DNA from: Voacanga thouarsii | Taxonomy: Eukaryota; Streptophyta; Magnoliopsida; Gentianales; Apocynaceae | DNA: 64,000 nt | Reading direction: 5' to 3' | NCBI GenBank assembly: GCA_026120185.1 | Contig: JANUWF010003370.1 | Span: forward strand, 1,476,001-1,540,000 | Shown: piece after piece, positions 11,501 through 21,684 of the stretch | Numbering within the stretch: the stretch's first letter is position 1 | Layout: each line of letters starts with the position of its first letter | The notes under the pieces: generated by a model | The model's database searches: none | What the model saw: only the letters and a program-made list of their open reading frames with translations | Told to the model about the DNA's origin: nothing | Translations under genes and position numbers: made by a program

Positions 11501-12167
11501 GCCTGTTCTGGTCTAGAATAAAATAAAAAAATAAAACGTAACCTAATAGCATAGATTGGAATCCAAAAAATAGGGTTTGCTGGCCAAGGGCCATAGGGAG
11601 GCCAGATAAGGCCTTTTATAGCCCTTGCTGGCCATCTTTTATGTAATATTGATTTTTTTGGTTGGTATGTTATGTTATCCAAAATAATCAATTAATCATT
11701 GTTCTTGATTAGAAAAATCCTAAGGTAATTCTTCACTGTTCTTAGCCACCTCTCTCACTCTCTATTACGCCATTCTCTCTCCTCCCTCCTCCTAATAGAA
11801 AATCTTGTAGTTTTCTTGTAGTGTGGTTGGTTTTCTCTTGACTACTCTTTAACAAAAGTTTGAGATAGTATTTTCTTGATATTGCTTTGTAGCAGTGAGT
11901 CAAGAGAAAGGTTAAGATCCTAAGCCTTTAGCTTTCATTAGGTAGCAATAGGTAAGGTCTATTCTAAAAGACTAGAAGGTAAAGCTTTAATGCACTGGAG
12001 TATAAGATTGGCAGGATTCGAGCTAGAATCTTCAAAAAGAAAGATTGAAGGCTAGCAATCCATTGAACCTCAACCTAAGCACTCCAAGGTTTTACCAAAA
12101 AGAAAAGGTAAAATTTTTAAACTTCTACAGGATTTATTGTGCTCTAATTTTTACCAGATCTCTTTCA
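8515..12167 (+). repeat. 5' LTR of Copia A (family LTR-B), interrupted
   Basis: Begins TGTTGGAACGTATGCC and ends TCTCTTTCA. It matches the intact LTR of Copia B (43870-45918) and the solo LTR at 24670-26692 through blocks such as TGGAGGTCTTTCACAATAAG, GAATGGCTTACCTTTAGC, and the TATA-like TATTTATATAGCAG (11158). Without the nested 1728-bp LTR and one copy of its target duplication it is about 1920 bp, against 2023-2049 for its relatives. It would have driven transcription of Copia A. Confidence 0.88.
8659..10386 (+). mobile_element. Solo LTR nested inside the Copia A 5' LTR
   Basis: The 1728-bp insert starts TGTTAGTGTTATGTCC and ends ATTCCTAACA, giving a perfect 6-bp inverted terminal pair TGTTAG/CTAACA. 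Flanks AAGTA (8654-8658) and AAGTG (10387-10391) are a one-mismatch 5-bp target duplication. Removing insert and one flank restores the LTR-B sequence across the junction. No primer site, gag or pol is present. The family resembles Copia-type LTRs (TGTTATGTCCTAGAGG start), but the parent element is not in the window. Reading frames inside it (for example 9232-9456) show no known domain. Confidence 0.88.
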
Positions 12168-12169
12168 AG

Positions 12170-12182
12170 TAGTGTTAGAGCC
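12170..12182 (+). other. Primer-binding site of Copia A (tRNA-iMet type, degraded)
   Basis: TAGTGTTAGAGCC sits two bases after the LTR end. The same position in Copia B reads TGGTATCAGAGC, the complement of the initiator Met tRNA 3' end used by most plant Copia elements. Several substitutions show decay. Confidence 0.75.
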
Positions 12183-13755
12183 ATGGTTTTTGGAAAACCT
12201 AGGTGCGTGCTTAGGTTAGTAAAAGTGAAAAGGTTTAATATTTAATTCCTATCTTGTGATCCCTCGTAGTTTTTGATATGGATAGGTTCTGTGTATGCGT
12301 CAAAAGTGCAGGCATAGGTATACACACCTAATGTTAATTATTTTTGTAGATTTTGTGTAAGTCAGAGTTTAAAAGGTATAAGCACATGTATATTATTGTT
12401 AACTTCAATTTTCTAAATTTTTTTAATCATTGACATGCCTGGAGAATGACCCATATCTCAAGAAGAAGGAAAAAAAGACTTCAATGTCTCACTAATCATG
12501 AAGCAAACTAGAGCTAAGGCTGGCTTAGGAGTTCAGGCTAGCACTGGCTTCATCTAAACTAGGCATTGTTTTTTTTTTTTTTTTTTGCCCAAGCCGATAT
12601 CGACTTGGGTGCTTAAGTCACCGCCGGCTTGGCATCCAAACTAGGATTTTGGTAATCTTTAATAGTTATATTATTTTTATGCAAATATATATAATCAAAC
12701 TATATAACTATTGAACATTATAATAAAAATTATTAGTAGAAGGGATTTATTATAATCAAAATCACTCCTACAGGATTAAAAAAATAGAGCACTTTTTTCA
12801 TTCTCATCAACAAACATTCATTGTTTGGAGAAGACCAAAGTTGAGATTATCAAATTGTCCTTAATAATAATATGTATATGGCAATCACACTATGGTTCAA
12901 TGTAGAGCATTCCATTAAATTCTTAACAGAAGGGTATATTTGAAATGATTTAAATTTAAGAATAGTACTATTCTTGAATTTTAAATATGAGGGGTATATT
13001 TGAAAGGATTTAATTCTAAGAGGGGTATATTTAAAAGGATTTAAATTTAAGAAGGGTACTATTGCTAAATTTTAAATGTGAGGATACATTTGATAGGATT
13101 TAAATTTAAGAAGAGTATTATTTCTGAATTTTAAATGTGAGGGGTATAATTGCAAAGGTATGCATTTTTGCCTTTAACCTTTTTACATAAGTTAGAGGGA
13201 TACTTGATGAAGTTTTTCAAAAGAAATATTTTTCTTAAGAAACCTTTATTTCAAAATACTAAGTGGGAAAGGGGTTCTAACAATCCCACGACTTCCATCA
13301 CGATCCGCGTTAGAGATGGTAGGTTACCTCATGTCACTTTGAGAGTGAACTCGAATGCAATGAAGATTTGACAAGTATCTAGAACTAACTGATAGGTAAA
13401 ATTGATACTCAGGATATGCACTATGATCAGCCAACCCACGTTGAAGCTTATAGTGTGGGGTCTATCTATAGGAAATGAGAAGAAATGACCATCTCATTGG
13501 TGGAGTTATCTTTTAGAACATAATCTAGAAGGGTAGTCGATTAGTAATGGTCAATACACTTACCTTAGAAAATTATTAACCTTCTCACAATGATATATTA
13601 GTTTTTCTATGAGCCAAAATAATCGTGTTATAAATAATAGTAATATGGTTAGCTATTATTTGGATATAATATAAGGAAAAAATGCATAAATTATTTGTTT
13701 TATCTTTACACAAATTGAGAAATTTTTATTTTTTAAATTTCAAAAATAGTTGGTG
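12183..13755 (+). other. Untranslated leader of Copia A
   Basis: No coding sequence is seen. It includes a T18 run at 12569-12586 next to a small foldback (AAGCCGATATCGACTTGG) and a tandem repeat tract (12930-13150). From about 13256 it aligns with the Copia B leader, sharing ACTAAGTGGGA-AGGGGTTC and CTTCCATCACGATCC. Confidence 0.75.
12930..13150. repeat. Tandem repeat in Copia A leader, unit about 60 bp
   Basis: GGGGTATATTTGAAAGGATT followed by TAAATTTAAGAAGGGTACTATT and GAATTTTAAATGTGAG recurs about four times, with one half-length unit near 12990-13020. The strings GGATTTAAATTTAAGAA near 13037 and 13096 mark consecutive units. Confidence 0.8.
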
Positions 13756-14334
13756 GTGGCCCTTTCAATACTTTAGCCATTATTCTTCACGAGAATAAGT
13801 TAACAAGACCAAATTGTGTAGATTGAAAAAAGAACACGGGCATAATACACACTGCCGACAAGTATAAGTATGTCCTATACTATCCCTGTCCCGTGATTGG
13901 GGAAAGTTCCATTAATGAGAGCACTAGGCTAAAAAGGTATGGAAGAAGGCTAACAAGATGATTTATTGCTACATGTTAGCCTTTGTATCTAATGTGCTGC
14001 AATCGAAGCATGAGCACATGGCCATTACATAATATATCCATGCATTATTGGCCACTATGTTTACTAACAAAAGCTGGCCCATGAGACAAGAGGCTCTTAG
14101 GGCAATCATGAACACCAGAATAGCTAAAAGAGCATTAGTGAGGGAGCCCATACTCAAAATAATCGCTACTTTTGAAGAATTCAAATTCTTAGGGCCACTA
14201 TTGATCCTAAAAGCTATGTGGATATGGTTCCTAAGACTTTGTCAAATTCAATCTCTTAAAGTTAAACTATAATATAAATAAGTTAGAGATGACTCTAATA
14301 GAATTGATAAAAAAGCTCCAGATAGTGGAGAAAG
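13756..14334 (+). pseudogene. Copia A gag (UBN2 type), N-terminal and central part, broken
   Basis: Aligned with Copia B (47668-48240), the frame gives ENKLTRPNCVD, then DKYKYVLYY and the helical UBN2 capsid region, for example FTNKSWPMRQEALRAIMNTR at about 14060. In the intact family, Gag forms the cytoplasmic particle that packages element RNA. There are several frameshifts, for example near 13950 and 14210. The gene stops at 14334 because G1 is inserted there. The next few codons continue after G1 at 32165 and after the CACTA element at 35902. Confidence 0.82.
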
Positions 14335-15780
14335 TGATAAGAGCTAAATTCATTGCCATTTTTCTAGTTATTTGAGGCAAATTTGAGATACTTTTAATGT
14401 AATAACTAGGTATATTCCTTCCTATTTGATATTTTACTTGTGAAAAGTGGTTTGGATGAATTTGTGCAGGATTTAAAAGCTTTCAAGCAAAAAGAGAAAA
14501 TTTTCAGCATACATCTAGCACCAAGTCTGGCTATTGCATTAGGTGCTAGGTCCATTCTGGAGAAATAGAGCATGAACAGAGCAAAGTCCTAGAGAAAAAC
14601 AGAATAAACTTGGTGCCAGGTGGCTCGAAGTGACCCAACGCCAGGTCTGTTATGTACAATGACAATTTTGTGTACGACTTTAGTATCTTCCAAAAGATTT
14701 TGGTAATTTTCAAATTCTAATGGGCTAAGACTTCTCAAGCCACGAATTTTGGTAGCAAGGGAGCTTATAAAGATGAGAAAAACACAAGAAAAAGTAGTAA
14801 ATCCAAGGATCAAAACTTCCAATCACTCAAAAGAAAGAGATATTCATCATTCAATGAGGATTATTTAAAAAGGTTTCCATAAAGAAAAAAAAAGGCTTGT
14901 CTATGAGTTCTTTCTTTTACCTTTGTTTTCTTTTTCTAGAATAATGATGTAATTAATATTTTCATTGTAATTTGACATTGTTTTAGGATTTATGGTTTTT
15001 GGATTAATTTAGCTATTTGATCAATTTTCTATCATTCTTGGTATTTGATTACTTGATTTTATTTGATAGGGTGATGGAGTTAAATTTATATCTAATGGAC
15101 TTGGAAAACAAAGTTAGATTAAGTTTAATTTAGTCAATTCTATATATTTGTTATTTCTTAACGCTTTTGGGAAACAAAGTTAAGATGAGAACCAAAGCAA
15201 TCAAAGATTAGTTGATTTCGCTCAGAGTAGAGGTTCATTGGCTAATTTCATATTCATTATCACCTAGACCATGGGGATAATTTATGAGGAATTGAATGTT
15301 TAGTTGTTTTAGTGCAATTGGGAAATCTACTAATTTAATCAATAGATAGTAATTCCATGGATTGGGAAAGAAGTGAAGTCTATGTAAGGGGGATTCATGA
15401 CTTGGAAAACGATTGAATTTTACTTTATATTCTTTCATGGTGCCAAGATGATGATTAATTGAGATAGTTGTTAAATGATTCATGGTCATGTTTTCTAGGA
15501 TAGTTTTCTAAATTGCATATTCCCACATGCTTGAGTTGTACATATTTATTTATTTTTCTTTTTATTATCTTATCACTTTATTTGGGTCGGTTAAACAATG
15601 AATGAAAAGTTATTAGTGTGTACTTATTCTTTGAGGATCGATACTCATTAATTCCCTATACTATTCTTGCGATGAGTATACTTGCTCGTTATATATTTTG
15701 GGATTAATGTTTTAATTAAAACTTGGCTAAGAGATGGATTTAAATTTAATGATTTTTATACACCTAAAATTTATGCATCA
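14335..15780 (+). repeat. G1 5' LTR
   Basis: 1446 bp, TGATAAGAGCTAAATTC to AAAATTTATGCATCA, aligned end to end with the 3' LTR at 30724-32164. It contains the family's U3 block with GC-rich CACCAGG/GCCAGG words, a TATA-like box near 14765 and the shared 3' part ending GATTTTTATACACC. Confidence 0.93.
14765..14772 (+). promoter_or_regulatory. TATA-like box in G1 5' LTR
   Basis: TTATAAAG lies in the conserved context GAGCTTATAAAGATGAG followed by AAAAACACAAGAA. The 3' LTR has TATAAAAA at 31142-31149 in the same context, and G3 has TATAAATA (53928, 58915). This position, following the GC-rich block, suggests the U3/R core promoter. Confidence 0.6.
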
Positions 15781-15786
15781 AGTTTT

Positions 15787-15804
15787 TGATGCTGTTGCCA
15801 GGGA
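15787..15804 (+). other. G1 primer-binding site (tRNA-Asp type)
   Basis: TGATGCTGTTGCCAGGGA begins six bases after the LTR. The canonical complement of the plant tRNA-Asp 3' end is TGGCGCCGTTGCCGGGGA, so this is a decayed version. G3 and G4 carry better copies at the same distance. Confidence 0.8.
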
Positions 15805-15999
15805 ATAATATCATAAAAGCTTGAATTTTGTTGATTTAACCATGTTTATATGTTTATTTGTAAATATGTGAATATGTATATATGTTCTTTGTGTAAATAG
15901 GTGCGCTATATCTTGTTGTCTATATACATGTCCCTCAACTAACTAACTTAATTTAATATTGTATTATATAACACTAACAAGTTACCGTATGCAGGTAAC
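15805..15999 (+). other. G1 untranslated leader
   Basis: AT-rich leader between primer site and gag, sharing GCTTG-ATTTTGTTGATTTAAC and runs of ATGTNAATATGT with the leaders of G2, G3 and G4. This supports common ancestry of all four. Confidence 0.7.
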
Positions 16000-16493
16000 A
16001 TGTCTAATTGGAAAATGGGAAGGTATCCTAACATGTCTCAAGAGATAACACCTCAGCCATCTAACTCCACTACCTTAGAAGGGGTATTAGGAAAATTTGC
16101 CACCCATGTAACTAAACGCTTTCAAGAGATAGAAGACACATTAGTAAAATTTGAGGAAATGATTAGAAAAATGAAATGGCAAATTTGGTTTTTAACGGAT
16201 CTAGTGATAAAGTCACCATTAGGGGTGGAAGCACAACATGATTTAGCTACCATTATATTACGGAGTGTTAAGGAGCTACTCGATTTGAGCATGGAACTGG
16301 CACCATCTAAAGAAGATGGGCCGACACCAATCCCTCTTGTTGATCCACTTGAAAAACAAGCAAAAAAATCAGATTTTCAACCACCGATACCTTACCTCAA
16401 TCGAACACAAAAGCAAGAAAAGATGGCATTTTGATAAGTATTTAAACAACTGTATATAAATATTCCACTCAGTGAGGTTTTGATACACATGCC
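16000..16493 (+). pseudogene. G1 gag remnant running into the gag-protease junction
   Basis: An ATG at 16000 opens 144 codons: a polar start, a helical stretch (KRFQEIEDTLVKFEEMIRKM), then Pro-rich PIPYLNRTQKQEKM. The tail after the stop at 16435, read across a frameshift (FKQLYINIPLSEV then MP), is the family's conserved segment just upstream of protease, and it continues as KYAKFLKSMLVNKKRLEEL after G4 at 23705. The core retrotransposon gag domain and zinc knuckle seen in G2 (42842 onward) are missing, so a large internal deletion lies within this remnant. Confidence 0.75.
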
Positions 16494-17931
16494 TGATGTG
16501 TCCGGACATGGGTATATAAATCATACAAAAACTAAGCAAATTCCCAATTAAGTTTAAGCTAAAATGTTCAACCCAAATCATACATATGAGCAAGCGTACT
16601 TATCATTAACCGAGCATAGGGTTCAAATGAGTGTCGATCCTCCAGGAACAAGTAGACATTAATTACATTTCTTTCATTGTTTAACCAACTAGATAAAGTA
16701 AAAAAAACAAAGTAAAACAAAATAAGAGAAAATCAAAATCAAAATATATACATGTCAAGGATGGAGAAGTATGTGTAATTCAAACTATTGTTTAGACAAA
16801 CATGACCTCAAAGGACTTAACCATTATCATAACTAATCACTCTCTTGACATCATGAAGGATTAAGATAGACTCACTTCTTTTTCAATCCATAATATCACT
16901 ATATTCTAGATAAATTAGAATCACTTGTCTCGTCTCAACTAATTCACCTAAGAGATGCATTAAACACAATCCTTGATTAAATTCCACTAGTCTTGGCGAA
17001 TTTATAACATGAAATAAACTAATGAATCCTTAGTCTCGGCAAACATCAATTAACCTTTAATTACCCAGTCCTCATCAACTAACCCCCTTGGTCTCGGCGA
17101 GTTACTTGACAACAAATATGAAATCAATCAATCGAAACTACTATCAACCCCCTTGGTCTCGGTGAGTTAATAGGAAGAACTAACCAACTAACCTCGTAAT
17201 AAGTACAAGTAATTAAATACCAAGAAAAATAATCAATCAATCAAAAGATCAAATACTCTAAATATCATGAATATCTAAAACAATGTCAAACTACAATAAA
17301 ACAATTAACATATCATTGTTCAAGAAAAAGAAAACAAAGGAAAGAAATAGATACTCATAAATAAGCCTTCTTTTTCTTCCTTAATAGGCCCTCTTGTACA
17401 ACCCTCCTTGAACTATTTATCTCTCTCAGGAAAATATTGGTGATGCACTTTAAAATAAATCTAAGTCTCTACATTGTGCATCTCCCTTTTCTAGGGTAAA
17501 TTGGCATTTTTTTTTTATTAGCTCACAAAGTTCCTAAAAGAATCCTAAATAAAGAAGAAGTAATTACCTAAAGAAATCAAAAATAAAAAAGGAGTAATAA
17601 AAGCTAAATAAAAATCTAAGAAAAACCTAAATAACAAAACACTAAATAAGTCCACTGTCTTTGACTTTGTGAAATTGGAAATTCAATTTGACTTCAATTT
17701 GGACTTCAATTGGATTCTTGATTTGGACTTGTCATTTTCTGCTGAACAAATTGATGTCTAAATTGGAATTGTGGAATTGCTTCAATTGTTGAAGTTAGCT
17801 TCCAATTGAAGATGTGTGGAAGCCACCGAAAATTGCTGCCTTTGTCTTCTTGCATTGCCGACCGAGCTGCTTTTTGTTCTTTTGTTGCAATTAGCTCGCC
17901 ATCAAGCCACACCACTGCCAAAATTGTGTTC

Positions 17932-17988
17932 TCTTCTTCTTCTTCTTCTTCTTCTTCTTCTTCTTCTTCTTCTTCTTCTTCTTCTTCT

Positions 17989-18020
<32 letters not shown>
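17932..18020. repeat. Microsatellite (TTC)n followed by (TC)n
   Basis: About 20 TTC units then about 13 TC units in the G4 3' LTR. The corresponding place in the 5' LTR (23112-23143) has only a few TTC units and a T run. The Ser-, Leu- and Glu-rich reading frames over this tract are by-products. Confidence 0.95.
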
Positions 18021-18023
<3 letters not shown>

Positions 18024-18300
18024 TGTCATTGCACCAACTCAATTGAGCTAGCGCTTGCTTTTCCTTTCCTTGGCTCAATTGAGCTACAAATCACCTCTCT
18101 TTGCTGCTGAATTTCTGCTCCCTTTTTCCTTCTCTTGTTGCTTTTGTTCTTTCTTTGCTTTAGCCATCTTTGTGGACTTTTGTTTTTCACCTGGGCCCAT
18201 CGAATTCAATCAATTCCTTGTTGCTTTGTTTGTTGTTGCTCTTGTTGTCGGTTTTAGCTGGCTTAGCCATGAGCCATGACCAATTTCTTCCTTTTCCTTT

Positions 18301-18676
18301 CAATTGTAGTGGCCTTTGTTGACTTTCAATTACTCTGCACTTCCCTAATTTTCCAGTGGAAGACCGGCGCTGCCTATACTCTGCTTTGTGACGATTTTGC
18401 TTTATTTTACCCATAAAATCTGAAATAATGCACAAAATACCTTTTCAAGGGTAAAATCTCAAATATGAAGGAATATGGCTAGTTATTTCAATTGTAGTGG
18501 CCTTTGTTGACTTTCAATTACTCTGCACTTCCCTAATTTTCCAGTGGAAGACCGGCGCTGCCTATACTCTGCTTTGTGACGATTTTGCTTTATTTTACCC
18601 ATAAAATCTGAAATAATGCACAAAATACCTTTTCAAGGGTAAAATCTCAAATATGAAGGAATATGACTAGTTATTT
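18301..18676. repeat. 188-bp tandem duplication within G4 3' LTR
   Basis: The segment starting CAATTGTAGTGGCCTTTG and ending near GGAATATGGCTAGTTATTT occupies 18301-18488 and 18489-18676, nearly identical (GGCTAG against GACTAG near the end). The 5' LTR has it once (about 23421-23630), so it arose after insertion, or in the reverse-transcribed copy. Confidence 0.93.
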
Positions 18677-18741
18677 CACAAAATGTATCGCAAAATAATA
18701 TCAAATAACTAGGAAAAATATGACTAATTTAGGCCCTATCA

Positions 18742-18757
18742 TACTCCCCCACACTTA
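18742..18757 (-). other. G4 polypurine tract
   Basis: On the minus strand TTTAAGTGTGGGGGAGTA directly precedes the 3' LTR start TGATAGGG. It follows a CTTGAGGACAAG segment, as in the other elements. It would prime plus-strand DNA synthesis. Confidence 0.8.
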
Positions 18758-19861
18758 AATATTTACTTGTCCTCAAGTAAACACTTAATCAAAGCACTCA
18801 AAATAATTTATTTTTTTTCATATTCATCCATATCAAAGGCATAATTTCTTTCCAACCTTGGACACAAAATTGTCATTCATTTCAAAAACCTTTGGAAACT
18901 CATACATTAAATCAAATAATCCCAAGGTCATCAAAGTTAAGTTATACAAGCTTATATCTAATACATGAAAATTATTTCACTCCTCAAGCAAAAACACAGA
19001 TAATATAAATCATACAAGTTAAGTCATTTAATCCAATTCAAGCATTATAAACTCAAATTTACCAAACCTGAGTTAGTGAAATAAGGAAAACACTCCACTC
19101 TTTATTATTTCTATGACTTTGGGAATTAATAGCCTCAAGTGCATGGATTTCTCTTCACACACCGTACGTATTGGCCCCCTTTATAGTCATTACTCATTAT
19201 TTTTTTTCTTTGATTTTTCTTGCCTTTTTGCCTTTGGGATAGTCTCAAGAGAATGCACCGAATATACTTGCTACTTCTCCCCATATTGACCCCCTTTTCA
19301 GCAAAAGGTCAAAAATAAAACAATAAGAACATTTTTTTTTTTCAATCAACTCAATTTTTTTCATGTCATGTTTTTTCAACTCAACTTTTTTTTGCATATA
19401 TTTTTTCAACTCATATTCCTTACTCCAAAGCTCGAAGTTTAGGAAATTTTAAATCCATAATACAAGAATTAATCAACAGCTCTTCCCATATTTCATCATA
19501 TCATCCATATTCAAACTCAAAGAATAAAATAAAACTCAAATACCAAATATACCCAAGGTTAACTTAAATTCTCAAGACTTAGCAAAATTCAACTTAATAC
19601 ACAAGTTTACCTTTTTTAATAAAATCCTACCATTCTGAATGACAAATCCATATCCAAAGTTAAAAAGGAAATCATATCTTCATTATAAACAAATAAACTC
19701 AATTTAGCTTCAATTATTTTTAAAAAGGGTTTTCAAAAAAAATTTCAACAATTCCAACAATTCAAAACAATTCAAACATATATAATAAAAAATCCCTCAA
19801 ACATATATACTTGGAAATCCATTGAAAATCACAAAGATGCACTTGAGAAAATGTTAAATCT

Positions 19862-20108
19862 CTCCCCCACACTTAAATTGGACATTGTCCTCAGTGGCCT
19901 AACATAGCACACTAAAGCATAACCAAGGGACCAAGAATGTAAAGAGGGAAAAGAAAATAATACTCCCCAAGGCAGATTAGCTCCAGGAAAAGTCAAACTC
20001 CAAAGTAACTTAACAACAAGAAAAAATAAAGATAATTGATAAAAACTTGGATCAAGAATATCACCAAACCACTCCCCCACACTTAAACTAGACCATGTCC
20101 TCATTGGC
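19862..20108 (-). repeat. Two internal copies of the palindrome-plus-polypurine motif in G4
   Basis: On the minus strand GAGGACAATGTCC then AATTTAAGTGTGGGGGAG lies at 19898-19862. A variant, GAGGACATGGTCTAG then TTTAAGTGTGGGGGAG, lies at 20108-20072. Each closes a repeat unit of about 210 bp that includes GGGAGTATT and TTGGTCCC. The same arrangement is in G3 at 56646-56933. Confidence 0.8.
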
Positions 20109-21661
20109 AAAAAATAAACACAATAAAGCATCTCTAATGGGACCAAAATTGAAAAGGGGTAGAATGTTTAAGCAATACTCCCCAAGTATAGATGAGTTCC
20201 AAGATATGAGAAATTCATTCTTCAAGAAGTTGGAAGAATTATCCTAGAAAAATCAACCTACAAATAGAAAGATGAACACACAAGTAAAAGTATAAAGAAA
20301 AACAAAAATGAAGGGATAAGAAAAATATAAAGTCAAAGCCTTTAAATCCCCCTCGAAGTAAAGTCCTCCTTGTCTCCAAATTGTCCAATAGTACCACCAC
20401 GACCTCCAAAAAGATCACGAGGTCCTCCTTATCGCAACCAAATACACTTTGCAATTTGTTCTCTTTTCAGTGAAGAATTTTCCAAACGTTTAATTCTTAA
20501 ACAAAACAAGAAGAATATTCAATGTAGATAGCAAAAGTATAATGTCAACCCATCTTTAATTAACATATCCCAAAGAGGCCAAGATTTCCAGATTTGCACA
20601 AAGTCCAGAAAAAATGCCTAGCTAATGTTTAGAAGCAATCTTAAGACGTACAATTCATTATATGCATTCTTCTATCATCAAATAAACTCAACAAAGATAT
20701 ATCCATATCCAGTAAATTTTTCCTCAAAAATACATATCCACAATGTCAAGAAAGTTTAGAGAATGAAATCTAGCTTAACATGAAGAGAATTTTTCCACCA
20801 ATGTATTCCCCCAATGTATAAGTTAAAAAAAAAAAATTTAATCCATGGGGGATAATTAGAAGAAGAAGACAAGTAATTTGAGGAAGAAGAAGGGGAAAAT
20901 GAACATGAAGGAAAGAAATAAAAGTATCATTCTAGGGGAATAGGAAAAAATAAAAATAAAAATAAAAGAAAATAAGAAAGAAAAATAGAAGAACAAAACA
21001 AATAAGAAAAACAAACAAGAAAATCAAAGAAAAAGAGAACAAGATGAAAAAGACAAACTAAGAAAAATTTTGGAAGAAAAGAAAAAAGGGGAAGGGGACA
21101 AACGAAAAAAAATACAAAGATTTTTTTTTTAATAACATTCCAGAACAAAACCGGCGCCAGTAGCATTCTGTTTGGGCTCCGAAAATTTTTCTTTCTTTCT
21201 TTTTTTTTTTTTGTTGCTAAAACTATCCTAATTGAATGAATGACCACAATACATTTAAAATAAGAATTCCCAAATGAAACTAAAATTAAAAAAATTGTAA
21301 ATAACGAAAAAAAAAGCCCATCTCCAATATCGTGTTAGCTAAAGTCCAAACCTAAAAATAAAAAGAGTTAGTATTGATTCAAAATTATAGATGTAAAAAT
21401 CAACAAATTAAAAATACTATTATTACCCATATTCCATATTAACATTAGGTTAGTAAAATTAAATAAATAAATATACAATATATACAAACATACAAAGACA
21501 AGTTAGTTACTATTAACATATATATACCTATGCACATATAGTGAAATAAAGATACACTTATACAAACAACAAAATAGGGCACTTCTTCAAGGAACATATA
21601 TTTACATATTTACATATTTACATGGTTAAATCAACAAAATCCAATCTTTCATGCTATTGTA

Positions 21662-21678
21662 CCCCGGCAATAGCGCCA
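21662..21678 (-). other. G4 primer-binding site (tRNA-Asp)
   Basis: Minus strand TGGCGCTATTGCCGGGG, two mismatches from the complement of plant tRNA-Asp, starts six bases after the LTR end CATCA. This is the best-preserved Asp primer site in the window after that of G3. Confidence 0.88.
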
Positions 21679-21684
21679 AAAACT

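Larger units (their letters stand above)
16494..18741 (-). repeat. G4 3' LTR (2248 bp, contains a 188-bp duplication)
   Basis: On the minus strand it starts TGATAGGGCCTAAATTAG and ends CCGGACACATCA. It is very similar to the LTR at 21685-23699 by eye. It is about 230 bp longer, owing to the tandem duplication at 18301-18676 and the expanded TTC/TC tract at 17932-18020. Confidence 0.93.
18742..21661 (-). other. G4 interior: non-coding, with repeated polypurine motifs
   Basis: No domain is recognisable on either strand. The frames at 19829-20146 and 20239-20454 are Phe/Leu-rich and lack family features. On the minus strand the order is: leader (21661-20500), an A-rich/T-rich tract (20930-21230), two units of about 210 bp each ending in the GTGGGGGAG motif (20072 and 19862), a conserved block also in G1-G3 (19130-19215, with CCAATACG-TGTGTGAAGAG on the minus strand), and the terminal polypurine tract. 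Confidence 0.8.

Noticed and set aside
17706..18051. Frames with Ser, Leu or Glu homopolymers
   Set aside because: Translations of the TTC/TC microsatellite in the G4 LTR.
20927..21247. 106-codon Phe/Leu-rich minus-strand frame, possible membrane protein
   Set aside because: Translation of an A-rich purine tract in the non-coding interior of G4.
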